A program made the position numbers and the translations under genes. The notes below the pieces were generated by a model that was not told the origin of the DNA, searched no databases, and saw only the letters and a program-made list of their open reading frames with translations. Shown in pieces: positions 10,391 to 21,011 of a stretch of 64,000 bases of DNA (its first letter is position 1; every line of letters begins with the position of its first letter). The stretch covers positions 28,109,891 through 28,173,890 of the forward strand of contig NC_055990.1 of the NCBI RefSeq assembly GCF_018446385.1, read 5' to 3'. The DNA is from Zingiber officinale (lineage: Eukaryota > Streptophyta > Magnoliopsida > Zingiberales > Zingiberaceae).

Positions 10391-11590
10391 ATCTCCCCCT
10401 TCTTGATGTTTGGCAACCCGTTTAAGTTAGGGAAACAATATAGCAATAATAATGCAAATAAATATGCAATCTACACATGCATAAATCATGGAACCTAATC
10501 CTAGGTTCTCCCTTCACCTAAGCTCCCTCTTGAGCTAGGATTTCTTGCAAAGGTAAACTTCTCCCCCTTTGCTAATAAATGAGCAATCGCTCCCCCTTCA
10601 CCTAAGCTCCCCCTTGAGCTAGGATTTCTTGCAAATGTATGTAGGTTTTCCACTTAAACCTAAATTTCTCCCCCTTTTTCATACATCAAAAAGATCTCCA
10701 ACAATATCCCAATTATTGGACTCTTTGACCTCTAATGACCATAAACATCATGTATTAATCCCCCATAAGATTACATAAATGTTCACAACTCTTTTGGTAA
10801 TTTTCTAATAAAAAAAATATTTTCAGACCGTATCAGTCGACTGCTATATGTCCCAATCGACTGTCATCGTCAAAATGAGCTTACAGAGATCTTTTGTGCT
10901 TAAAATTATTGTTACCAGCTGACTAGTAACTGTACCAGTCGACTGGTACTCTATGTTGGCAAAAATCATCCTTTTGACCCACTTTTAGAAATGCACCAAA
11001 AATTCCACAAACCTCCAAAAAATCTCAAATTTTGTGGAGAGGTCTATTTTATCCATGTCTACTTGAAAAATTTGGCACAAAATTCAAAACTAGCTAAATG
11101 GTTCAATTGAACCTTGACCTAAAGTCCTAGTTTTGGCTTCCTCTTGATGTATCTGCCCATACTAAACCATAATGCATCCCTACATTGGTTTATATGACAT
11201 TTATACATCAAAAACTAATTTTCATGTAATATGACCCCAATGTCATATTTTCATGCATGAAACTTAACCCAATTGTGCCAACCAAGAACAATAGAGACTC
11301 AAATTCATCTCTAATCCCTTAGCACATCTTGGTTCACTTGAGATCATTTACCATATGTCCCAAAGACTCTTTGAGCTCCCCCTTGAGCTTTTAATCTTAG
11401 CCACCTCCCTAGGTGACTCATTTACTATGGCTAGGTCATTTCGGTGGATAACACTTGACCTACAAAACTCACCTTCTTAACCTTAGAAACCTTGTCTTTG
11501 GTTAGTTTCTTCTTGTTTAAGAAGAAACTAACCAAAGACAAGGAAGTGGTGAGGTAGTTCACCACTTTGGGCTCCTTCTTAAGTGGTTTG
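10391..11590 (-). other. Sire-1 internal noncoding region with polypurine tract
   Basis: No ORF. Minus-strand purine tracts such as AAGGGGGAGAT adjoin the LTR and repeat at 10563-10670 next to duplicated CACCTAAGCTCCC words. It includes a perfect hairpin (11490-11543). Confidence 0.6.
11490..11543. repeat. Perfect 25-bp inverted repeat with 4-nt loop
   Basis: The left arm 11490-11514 and right arm 11519-11543 are fully complementary, separated by GTTT. The arm core is CTTTGGTTAGTTTCTTC. An exact 25-bp stem is far longer than chance would give in a decayed region. Confidence 0.85.
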
Positions 11591-13058
11591 GTCCATGACA
11601 CATGACCTCAGCAGGTCCTCTAAAGTCTGAATGGTCCGCTCTGACTGTCCATCTGTCTGTGGATGGAAGGCTGTACTAAAACAGAGCTGCGTGCCCAAAG
11701 TCTGCTGCAGTCTCTGTCAAAAACAAGACGTGAACCGGGGTCTCTATCCGAAATAATAGTCAAAGGGACACCATGTAATCTGATGATCTCCCGGCAATAC
11801 AGATCTGCCAATCGATCCCGGGAATCAATCCTCCGGAACGCTAAGAAGTGCGCGGATTTGGTTAATCGATCAACGATAACCCAAATCGCGTCATGACCTC
11901 GTCGTGTCCTCGGCAACCCTACCACATAGTCCATGGTTATATGATCCCACTTCCACTCAGGAATAGGAATCCGCTGAAGTAACCCTGCAGGTCTCTGGTG
12001 TTCAGCCTTCACCTGCTGACAGACAAGACATCTAGCTACGAAATCCGCGATGTCTTTCTTTATACCGTTCCACCAATAGGAACGTCTCAAATCTCGATAC
12101 ATGTGGGTTCCGCCTGGATGGATCGTAAATCGAGAGCGTTGAACCTCCGGAAGTAACTTCCATAAGACCGGATGAGACTGGAATACACAAAATCTGTCTC
12201 AAAAGTGTATAACACCCTCCTCGCCTCGTGTGAACTCGGTCTGCTGCCCGGAAGCTATCTAGCTGCAAATAAACTGTAAATACTGAACTACAGCCTAGGG
12301 CTCTCGGATCCTCGTCCTGATCGACGACTGAGCAACCATGGTAACCAGAATACCCTGCTCTGTCTGTCCCCGCTCCTCAAGGTCTAACTCGGAGAAACCT
12401 AGAATCAAGTTCGTGACCACAACTCTGTGGCAAGCGAAAGTCCCTCTGAACTTCCTGCTAAGTGCATCGGTATAGAGCACAAATTCGTCCTCTCCAGAAG
12501 GTAAAACCAAAAATCGGAGCCGACACTAAACTCCGCTTCAGCTCCTAAAAGCTGGTCTTGCAAACCTCAGCCCAAGTGAACTTCACGCCTTTCCTGATCA
12601 GGCGTGTAAGTAGCATAGCAATCCGTGAGAAACCCTCAACGTATCTCCGGAAATATCGAGCCAAACAAAAGAAGTTGCGAGCCTCTTATATCGACTCCGT
12701 CTACTCCCAACGGTAACAACCTCGATCTCCTGTGGAACCACGGTATACTCCTACTGGTGACCGTGTGTCCTAATCATCATCACAAAAGATAATCCAAATC
12801 AGCACTACTGATAATCACATATAGATATTCTCGTCGAATCATCTCTAGATATATGCAAAGGTGGTGCACGTGACTCACCTCGGATCCAAAATAGATCACC
12901 ACATCGTCAACAAAGACAATGGAAACCAATCTAAACATCCTAGGAATACCCATATCATCGAGTCCATGATAACATCTAGGCGCTGTAAGCCCTAATGAAA
13001 AAACCAAAATACATAATGTCCGTATCACAGACATTCTTAACCATAAGATCCTCAACAA
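11591..13058 (-). pseudogene. Gyp-A1 pol remnant (RT, RNase H, integrase)
   Basis: 13058-12780 holds a decayed RT palm (IVFVDDVVIYF). 12510-12295 keeps the end of RNase H (LYTDALSRKFRGTF, then LDLEERGQTEQG). 12102-11620 is the integrase with its zinc finger (SYWWNGIKKDIADFVARCLVCQQVKAEHQ) and core ([28 protein letters not shown]). The frame shifts after SDRD, and the sequence ends near 11590 in the stretch following TDGQSERT. Gag and protease are absent. Confidence 0.8.
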
Positions 13059-14946
13059 TAAACAGATCTAATCACCAACGATATATAATCACCAAAGAAT
13101 AGAACCTCCAGTGTGAGAGCAATGCTCTATCACACGAAATACCACATATGTAGGAGCAACGCTCTACCACAAACAATCCGTAATATGTGGAAGCAACGCT
13201 CCACCACAAACAAACAATAATATGTGGGAGTTACACTCCATCATAAACAATTCATAAGTGTCCAAGGCACCTAACTATCCAGCTAGAGTCTGAATGAGAT
13301 TTCTCTACCACCAATCACTGTGGGTAGCCAAGGGTATAACAACCCAGTAATCAAATCAAGTCTATAGTCAACTCAATCAATATCGTAGTGGGTCACCCGC
13401 CGATAAGAAAATGGGTTGACAAGGTAGTCCAACAAATGACATAATGCAGACACTCCACATCCTGCATTCAATATAAGTAGAATCCTCATGATACTACCAA
13501 CAATACACCTGGTACACGTGCACACACAACATAGGTATAATCGACATAATCCTCCAATTATTGTACACTAAACATATACACAACTCAGGTATATTCAGTA
13601 TAATACCTCCAACATCACATACCGTACACGTGTGCTTAAATCAACGTAGGTATAATCGACAATATACCTCCAATAATACTCACCCCATATATATAGATAC
13701 ACCTTGAGTATGATTAACATAATACCTCCAATAAAGTCTAATTGACACAAGTGTATCCACAAATCAAATATAATCAACAAGATACCTCGAATATTACATC
13801 CAACACATCTGCATCTAACATAACACCGATTTAATCAACATGATACCTTCCATAATACAATCAGCATAAGCTCAATGATGCAATCGGTCAGTCTACCACA
13901 GGACTCCTACAACACATAATAATCATATCTACACACCACATAAATATGCATAATCAACATGTTTTAAATCCAATCTACCACACAAACCCTACGCCACCTT
14001 CTAAGTTATCCTACAAGGTACTTACAGTCTAAACTTAAAGTACCCACGGTATAGGATAAATCAATCCTCTAAAGACTGACCAAACCAACAACAATATACG
14101 GCTAATTTAGTCTTTTCCCACGTCAGTAACAGTCATGTACTCCAATGTGCTCATAATATCCAACTAAGCACGAAAAAAAATCAAAAGATTCGAACCTCTA
14201 AAAATAGAGTATAATTGTCCTCTACTGATCAAACCAACAAAACTAAATCAATCATCTTCTAACTAATCAAGAATACCTTAATCCTCCACAAGCAACTAAG
14301 GTATATCAATACACGACTACCCAAATCAACTAGTGTAAATCAGACTTCTACTGACCAATCTAACAAGAGTAAACCAATACTTACTGATGAAATTAACTGA
14401 GGTAATATGGTATTCTACTAGCTAAGTCAGCATGAATACATAGATATTATTCACTATCCAGCTAATAATAGCAGAGGCTGGTATGTGCCTCGATCTTCTA
14501 ATCAACTAATAATAACAGAAGCTAAAAACTACTGGTGTATGATATAATAAATCACCAGAAACTGTAACCCTTAACCTCTATTAAGGTCGATCATCATCAG
14601 TGGTTTACCTAATGCATAAAATGTATGATATATCAACTAGACAGGTACTAGTAAAGAGTGCTAATACATGTCATAAACTGTAATACTCAACAGTGCATAT
14701 ACTAACAGAAAGGTAGGATAACAGTATATACTGACATACCTCCTATAGCTTGGAGATGTCCTGTTGCTGCCAGGTCCCAAAACCCGAAAAAAAATCACAT
14801 CGAGAAGACCAAAACACGAAATCCGAAACACCGGAAATAAGACTCGTAAGTCGATCTCTGATACCAAATAAATTAATATCAGATAAAACTCGAAAATCCA
14901 GAACACATAGCAAGTATCGTATAACTTGGCTCTGATACCACTAAAT
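13059..14946 (-). other. Gyp-A1 noncoding leader with tandem repeats and primer-binding site
   Basis: No ORF. About 50-bp repeats containing GGAGCAACGCTCTACCACA lie at 13085-13255. Diverged repeats with GGTATAATCGACATAATACC lie at 13440-13870. The segment 14040-14760 is homologous to the Gyp-A2 leader. The PBS TGGTATCAGAGCC (minus) is at 14928-14940, six bases from the LTR. Gag would be expected in this interval but I see none. Confidence 0.6.
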
Positions 14947-17900
14947 TGTCACGCCCCAGAGGAGTCTCTGTCCGAAGAAATTTCGGCAGCATCTCCCTTG
15001 TACGGCGGACAATCTGAAACTTATCTACAAGCACTATATACCTCAGCCACATGCGGCTGGAATAATAACAATAAAAGAAAACAAACACCACGCAGTTAAT
15101 ATCAGATTCAGCCTCTGGCTGACACAACCACGCAGTTAAAAATAAAGCAGCCCACTCGGCTGTACCAAAACCAAAACACAAAACTGCTAGCCGGCTAGGC
15201 TTACATAACCAATAACAAATACAAAACACCACATAACAACATCAACACTCCAAAAACAAAACCGGAGTATAGAGCTAAAACAAACTGATACATAAACAAA
15301 TAAAACATACGTGAAACCGATATGTCTTCTGATGTGACGTGGGGACCAGCAGACAGGATGCTCCAAGTGACACCATAAATAACCTGGTACCTGAAAAATA
15401 TAGAGTCCACGGGGGTGAGTTCAACAACTCAGCGAATACCAATAGACATGCCTAGTAAGATATATCTAACAGCAATAAACATGGAATACAGCTTCCTAAT
15501 CATATATCTAGGAAAGATGCAAAACTGAAAGGTAACTAAGGAAGCTGTACTCACCAGAAACTCCTATCCAAACAAAAGGGTCGTCAAACCGAAAGTGCCC
15601 TAAATCCTGTATGCATGTCAAACATATGCATCCAACCAAATGCAACAAATAAATGCAACAAACACAATCACAAGAAATAAATGCATCAATGCATATGATG
15701 CCAATGATGTGTCCTGGTCACCCCTGACGCCAATCAGTCATCTCACACACAAATGGCGAGACCGAGTGGGTAGGGCTGTGACAACCGTGCACTCTGTCGT
15801 CACTGCTCCTGATGAGTGACCGAGTGGACGGGATGCTGTCGGAGTACTCCTGTCCTGTGACCCCAAATCATAAATGGGGGAGCTCAATGCTCTCAACTCC
15901 CGGTACACGATGACGGGGAGGAATCCCTGCCGGCTAACACGTTGTGTCACACTACCCATGAGCGGACCAACGTAGCCAAACAAAGTCCCTGCTGCAACAC
16001 ACACTGCCTGAATCGACCACTAACCCATGAGTGGTGGTGTGTGCAGATCCATGTAACTGGCGATGTGCTCAACAACAATGGAGTCGACTATCGCACAGCA
16101 TGTAATCATGATGCATGTCACTATGCATAACAAAAACTGATCAACATAACCATATCCATATATACAAAATGGGTACTGTAAAAGCGATGGTCACATACCA
16201 AAATCTATAGTACACAGGTCAGATAGAATATCAAAAACCCTATGTCCTGAACATAATAAGTATGGAATATCCTGATCAGCATAGAAAAATCCATATATAC
16301 ATAATATGGGTACCACAGTATCAGTAAGCCAAATCCACGGATCTAGGGTATACAAGTCCTCTAAGGTATCACAACCTATACCCAAATCACATCCCTCTTC
16401 CATAGCATATGTACCAACAATATACACAGATCAAAGAATCAGGGTCTAAACACCCGAATCATATATGATATACAAATAGAGGTATACAAATCTGATATGG
16501 CACAAAAACCTAAGTATCAGATAATCCAGATACACAGGCCAGAAACAACAATCCAAATCCTAGTCCTAACCTCAGTAAGCATGGTATGTCACTCTAGAAA
16601 CTAAGATACTCATGGTAACAAGATAATCATGGCAACAAATCACGAGATATAAGCACGGATACATCACAGGTGACAAACCTAACTTGCTATGGATATCAAA
16701 CAGTGACATACCAAAGACAAACATGTTCATTGCATGTAGTTATAAAATACTATGCATATCCAATGACAATATCATAAAAGATAAGTCAAGAGGTACCCGC
16801 CTTAAAATCTGTCGATCGTGATAAGCTATCCCGCGTCGAGACGCTCGCCTCGAAACAAAGTCCTGAAATCACATACTGTATTTAGTTAATTACTTATACA
16901 GTAAATAACTAAATAAACTCCCCAATCAAATTAGGGAAAACCCTAATCGCAACAATTAACCTAATTTCATAATCTAATTAGGTTTAACTAAATCCACAAT
17001 CCTTCACTTCAATCCAATCAACCTATCAACCATATCATCAATCACAAACTCTACCATCCTTTAGAAACTAAATTTAGCAACATACTAATAGATTACCCAA
17101 GGTACATCACTAGAAAAGCACTGACCTTGAGGTATGACCACAACTCCAGTAGATCAGCAACCCTACCAATCCCTGCCGAGAAGCTCAATCCATAAATCCA
17201 ATTATATAGTAAAAGATTGACTGAAACTTTAATTCAAAATACCAAAGCTCATCTCAACAGAACCTTACCTCCTCACCCCAAAACCTTCACAGCTTCAAGA
17301 ATTGGTAGCAGATAGTGATCGATAACAGAGGAGGTCCACAAAGCAATGATCCCTTGCTTCCTCTTAATTTGATGCCTAGAAATGTAGCCATGTAGAGAAA
17401 AGAGTCCTCCCCTGGTCCAAGATCCGGTGAGGAGGCAATGTAACGGGTATCCACCGGAAACAGCTAGGGCATGAGGAAGAAACATCGAATTTAAATCCTT
17501 CTTGCTCTTGGCCGGAAACACCCCAAACAAAACTAGGGCACGGCTTGGAGGGCTTCGGCAGGTCCAGGGCAAAGGAACTTGGTCGGCTAATCCGTGCTCG
17601 GAAGAGGAGAAGAAGGGGCTCTGCTCAGTGATCGAAGGAAGGGGCTCGGAAGGGCGGCAAGAGTCGGCGCCAACTGTAGCGACCGGAGTGACGCGAGAGG
17701 GCTGCGGCGCGTCTTGACCTCCACGGCCGAGACAGATCTAGGGCTCAAGGTCAGTGACCGACGCTAGGGTAAACGCTAAGAGTCGGCCAGAAGAGAGGAA
17801 CGGAGACCCTCGGTTGGCTCTCGTCGGCCGGCGATGAGAAGCTCTGCGTGTGGTTTGTGCCGGCAGAGGAAGAAAAGAAGAAGGAAGGCGTCGGCGCAAG

Positions 17901-18141
17901 GTGGTTAGGGTTCGGGTCGCGGCGGGGGCAGAAACGGCGGAGAGAAATAAAAGAAAAGAGAAAAGAAAACTAAAAGAAATAAAACATTTCCTCGCTTAAA
18001 TGGGTAGCCAAAACAGGCTTTTCCGGACCCCATTTTTGTCCCGGTTAACTCGCTCATACGAGCTCCAAAAAATTTCTGAAAAATTTCTAAAAATTCCAGA
18101 AAATTTCCTTATTATTATTCGCCATTTTTCGGTATTTTACA
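14947..18141 (-). repeat. Gyp-A1 5' LTR (3,195 bp)
   Basis: Minus-strand ends are TGTAAAATACCG (18141) and GGGGCGTGACA (14947). Shared words with the Gyp-A2 and A3 LTRs include the CCACGCAGTTA and CGGCTGG block near the 3' end. A GC-rich segment (17400-17950) corresponds to GC-rich segments in A2 and A3. Its ORFs have no recognisable product. Confidence 0.8.
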
Positions 18142-18700
18142 GATCTAGGGTTCGGATGAGGTGAAGGTTTCGGCGATCCCTTCCTATCCGCGTGTTCTCC
18201 TTGACGAGGAGACCACGAATCCGCGAACAACTCCCGGAAAGAAGTCCTCGCCGGCCACCGGAAACGAGCCCTAGCGCCGTCGCCCCTTTTTCGCCCGAGA
18301 AAGAAAAATCGCGCCGTCGGGAGAGAAAAGAGAGGAAAAAACTTAGGTTTAGGTCACGGTAAACACTTAACCTCTTTATAACTTAGTTTTAATTCGATTC
18401 CAACTATGCTTAAATTTATTTCTCTCCATACTAGGTTAATAAAATCGTGTAGCTCAGCTGGTTGGTTGGGCCGATTACAGCTTGGGCCCGAGAAGCTGGG
18501 TTCGAATCCTAGCTCTTGCACTTTGTGTTTTTTTTTTTTTTTTCTAAACTTCCTCTTCCCGGTAAAAATGCCAAACGGACTCCAAAAATTACATAAAAAT
18601 ACTCTAAAAATTCCTAAAAATCCCTAGAATATTTTAAAAGTATTTTCAGACATTTCCAAAGATATTTAGAACTCAAAGTAAGGAGAATCGGGTCGTTACA
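18142..18700 (-). repeat. Gyp-B 3' LTR, first 559 bp, interrupted by Gyp-A1
   Basis: It matches 25922-26483 except for three transitions and a T-run of 16 rather than 19. The minus-strand start is TGTAACGACCCGATTC at 18700. The remaining 2.35 kb should lie beyond Gyp-A1 and is not in the window. The polypurine tract GGTATGGGGAGT (minus) is at 18701-18712. Confidence 0.9.
18443..18543 (+). promoter_or_regulatory. tRNA-like Pol III module, antisense in Gyp-B 3' LTR
   Basis: A box-A match TAGCTCAGCTGG (18450-18461) is followed by a perfect box B GGTTCGAATCC (18499-18509) and then 16 T (18528-18543). GCTC/GGGC can form a D-stem, and CTGGG/CCTAG a T-stem with one G-U pair. The acceptor stem does not pair, so it is not a functional tRNA gene. 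It lies on the strand opposite to the element, at LTR position about 160-260. Confidence 0.7.
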
Positions 18701-18735
18701 ACTCCCCATACCTTATAAAAAGTTCGTCCTCGAAC

Positions 18736-19659
18736 TTAGAATAGTTCTGGATATTTCTGCCTCATACTGTCCTCTCGTTCCCAAGTGACTTCCTCGTGCT
18801 TCTGGTTCTGCCAGACGACCTTCACTAGTGGCACTTCTTTGTTCCTTAGTCTCTTGACTGCTCTATCCACTATCTGTGTAGGTCTACTCTCATAACTAAG
18901 ATCTTCTTGGATCTGCACTGACTGAGGTTCAATCACTTGGCTAGGGTCACGAAGACACTTCTTTAGCATGGAGACATGAAACACATTGTGTATTGCTGAC
19001 ATGTCTTGTGGTAAGTCCAGTCTGTAAGCTACTTTCCCAATCCTCTCTATGATCAGGTAAGGTCCTACATAACGAGGACTTAATTTGCCCTTCTTGCCAA
19101 ATCTCATCACTCCCTTCATAGGAGCGACCTTGAGGAAAACTGAATCTCCTACTTGAAATTCCAATGGCCTACGGCGTGTGTCAGCATAACTCTTCTGTCT
19201 GCCCTGGGCAATCTCAATTCTTTGTCTGATCTTCTGGATGGCCTGAGTGGTCTCATCTATCAGCTCTATCTGAATGCCCAGCTCTACTTCCATTTCTTTT
19301 CTTTCACCTGCTTCTTGCCAGCATATAGGTGATCTGCACTTTCTGCCATACAATGCTTCATATGGTGCCATCCTGATGGTGGCTTGGTAGCTGTTGTTGT
19401 AGGCAAACTCAGCTAAGCACAGATACTTGCACCAACTGCCTTTAAAATCTAATGCACAAGCCCTAAGCATATCTTCTAGGATCTGATTTACTCGCTCTGT
19501 CTGTCCATCAGTCTGAGGATGGAAGGTTGTGCTGAACTTGAGCTTGGTGCCTAGTGCAGTCTGTACACACTCCCAAAAGTGAGAGGTGAAGCGCCCATCT
19601 CTATCGAAAATAATAGATTTGGGAACTCCGTGAAGTCTAATCACCTCTTTAACATACAG
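18736..19659 (-). pseudogene. Gyp-B integrase C-terminal half and chromodomain-like tail
   Basis: The segment starts just after the in-frame TAG at 19660-19662 and is in the same frame as the upstream RT-RNase H-integrase piece. It contains the integrase core end ([31 protein letters not shown]), the GPY/F region (KLSPRYVGPYLIIERIGKVAYRL is close to the family form) and a C-terminal chromodomain-like stretch (RNKEVPLVKVVW, EVTWEREDSMRQKYP). In chromoviruses this tail is thought to guide insertion to heterochromatin. The frame ends normally at 18736 just before the polypurine tract. Confidence 0.88.
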
Positions 19660-20952
19660 CTATGCTAACTGCTCTATAGAGTGAGACACTTTGATGGCTA
19701 GAAAATGAGCAGACTTGGTCAATCTGTCCACTATCACCCATATCGCATCATATCCATCTGTGGTTCTTGGGAGACCTGTTATGAAGTCCATGGATATGTC
19801 TTCCCACTTCCATTCTGGTATTGGAAGAGGTTGTAAAACTCCTCCTGGTCTCTGGTGTTCTGCTTTGACTCTCTGACACGTCAGGCAGGTACTGACATAT
19901 TTAGCTACATCTCTTTTGAGTCCAGACCACCAGAACTTCTGTTTCACGTCTTGGTACATCTTGGTAGAACCAGGATGCATGGAGTATGGTGTACTATGGG
20001 CTTCTTCTAAAATTTTCTTTCTCAGCTCTTCATCATTGGGAACACAAAGGCGATTTCCCTGATAAAGAATTCCACTGTCTGATACTCGAAATTCGAAATT
20101 TTCTTCTTCTCGTATCCCTTGCTTGATCTTTTGGATATCTGGATCTTCACTTTGCTTCTTCTGTATATCCTCAAGCAGGGTTGACTCTAGAGTCAATGCA
20201 GAGAGTTGCCCATAAATAATTTCAAGTCCGAAATCTGACAACTCCTTCTGTAGTGGCAGGGCTAATGATGATAAGGACATCAAGGATGCACTGGACTTTC
20301 TGCTTAGTGCATCTGCCACTTTATTAGCTTTACCTGGGTGGTAGAGGATTTCACAGTCATAATCTTTGACCAACTCTAGCCACCTACGCTGCCTCATGTT
20401 TAAGTCCTTCTGAGTAAAGAAGTACTTAAGACTCTGATGGTCTGTGAAGATTCTGCACTGGACTCCATACAAATAGTGTCGCCAGAGTTTCAGTGCAAAG
20501 ACCACAGCTGCCAGCTCAAGATCATGAGTAGGGTAGTTCTTCTCGTAGTCTTTGAGTTGTCTTGAAGCATAAGCTATAACTTTTCCTTCCTGCATGAGTA
20601 CAACTCCTAAGCCCATCTTGGAAGCATCACTGTAGATGTCAAAACTCTTGTCACTCTCTGGAACAGTCAGTATAGGAGCACTGGTCAGTCTCCTCTTGAG
20701 TTCTTGAAAACTCTGCTCACATTTATCTGACCATTCAAACTTCTTGTCCTTCCTGGTGAGGGTTGTAAGTGGAGAGGCTATCCTGGAAAAGTCCTCCACA
20801 AATTTCCTGTAGTACCCAGCTAAACCAAGGAAGCTTCTGATCTCCCTGGCATTCTTGGGTCTCTTCCAGTTGCTGACCGCTTCTACTTTGGCTGGATCTA
20901 CCTGAATGCCTTCTTTTGAAACAATGTGACCTAGAAATGCCACCTGTTCCAA
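19660..20952 (-). pseudogene. Gyp-B RT thumb, RNase H and integrase N-terminal part
   Basis: In order: the RT thumb/connection ([34 protein letters not shown]), RNase H ([43 protein letters not shown]-type KVADALSRK), the HHCC integrase zinc finger ([29 protein letters not shown]) and the core start ([15 protein letters not shown]). The frame ends at one TAG (19660-19662); the next segment continues in frame. Upstream it is out of frame with the RT palm because of a small deletion near 21012. Confidence 0.88.
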
Positions 20953-21011
20953 CCAGAACTCGCACTTTGAGAATTTAGCATAGAGTTGCTTTTGTTGAAG
21001 GGTCTGCAGAA

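Larger units (their letters stand above)
9235..11590 (-). mobile_element. Sire-1: 3' part of a Sirevirus-like copia element
   Basis: A complete LTR (9235-10390) is followed on its right by a polypurine tract (revcomp of 10391-10402) and about 1.2 kb of internal noncoding DNA. The element is on the minus strand. No pol is left; the sequence changes to gypsy integrase near 11590 without an LTR end, which suggests a deletion or illegitimate junction. Several GGGGGAG-type purine tracts near the 3' LTR (10391, 10563, 10610, 10667) match the multiplied tracts known in Sireviruses. Confidence 0.75.
11591..18141 (-). mobile_element. Gyp-A1: Ty3/gypsy element with decayed pol and long leader, inserted in Gyp-B LTR
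   Basis: On the minus strand there is a 3.2-kb 5' LTR (18141-14947), a primer-binding site (14928-14940), 1.9 kb of noncoding leader and fragments of RT, RNase H and integrase. It breaks off at 11590, so its 3' LTR is missing. The LTR end TGTAAAATACC at 18141 abuts internal Gyp-B LTR sequence (GATCT at 18142), which shows it inserted there. Confidence 0.75.

Noticed and set aside
17273..17717. Overlapping ORFs in GC-rich DNA
   Set aside because: They fall in the GC-rich part of the Gyp-A1 LTR; equivalent parts of A2 (30640-31060) and A3 (57669-58005) give unrelated ORFs, so the frame is not conserved.
18443..18520. A functional tRNA gene
   Set aside because: A and B boxes and the T-stem are good, but the acceptor stem does not pair and no normal anticodon arm forms. 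The same sequence is an LTR component in two places.
18406..18627. 73-codon ORF repeated as 78 codons at 26174-26410
   Set aside because: Both copies span the tRNA-like module and its T-run (encoded as poly-Phe), and their similarity comes from LTR duplication.
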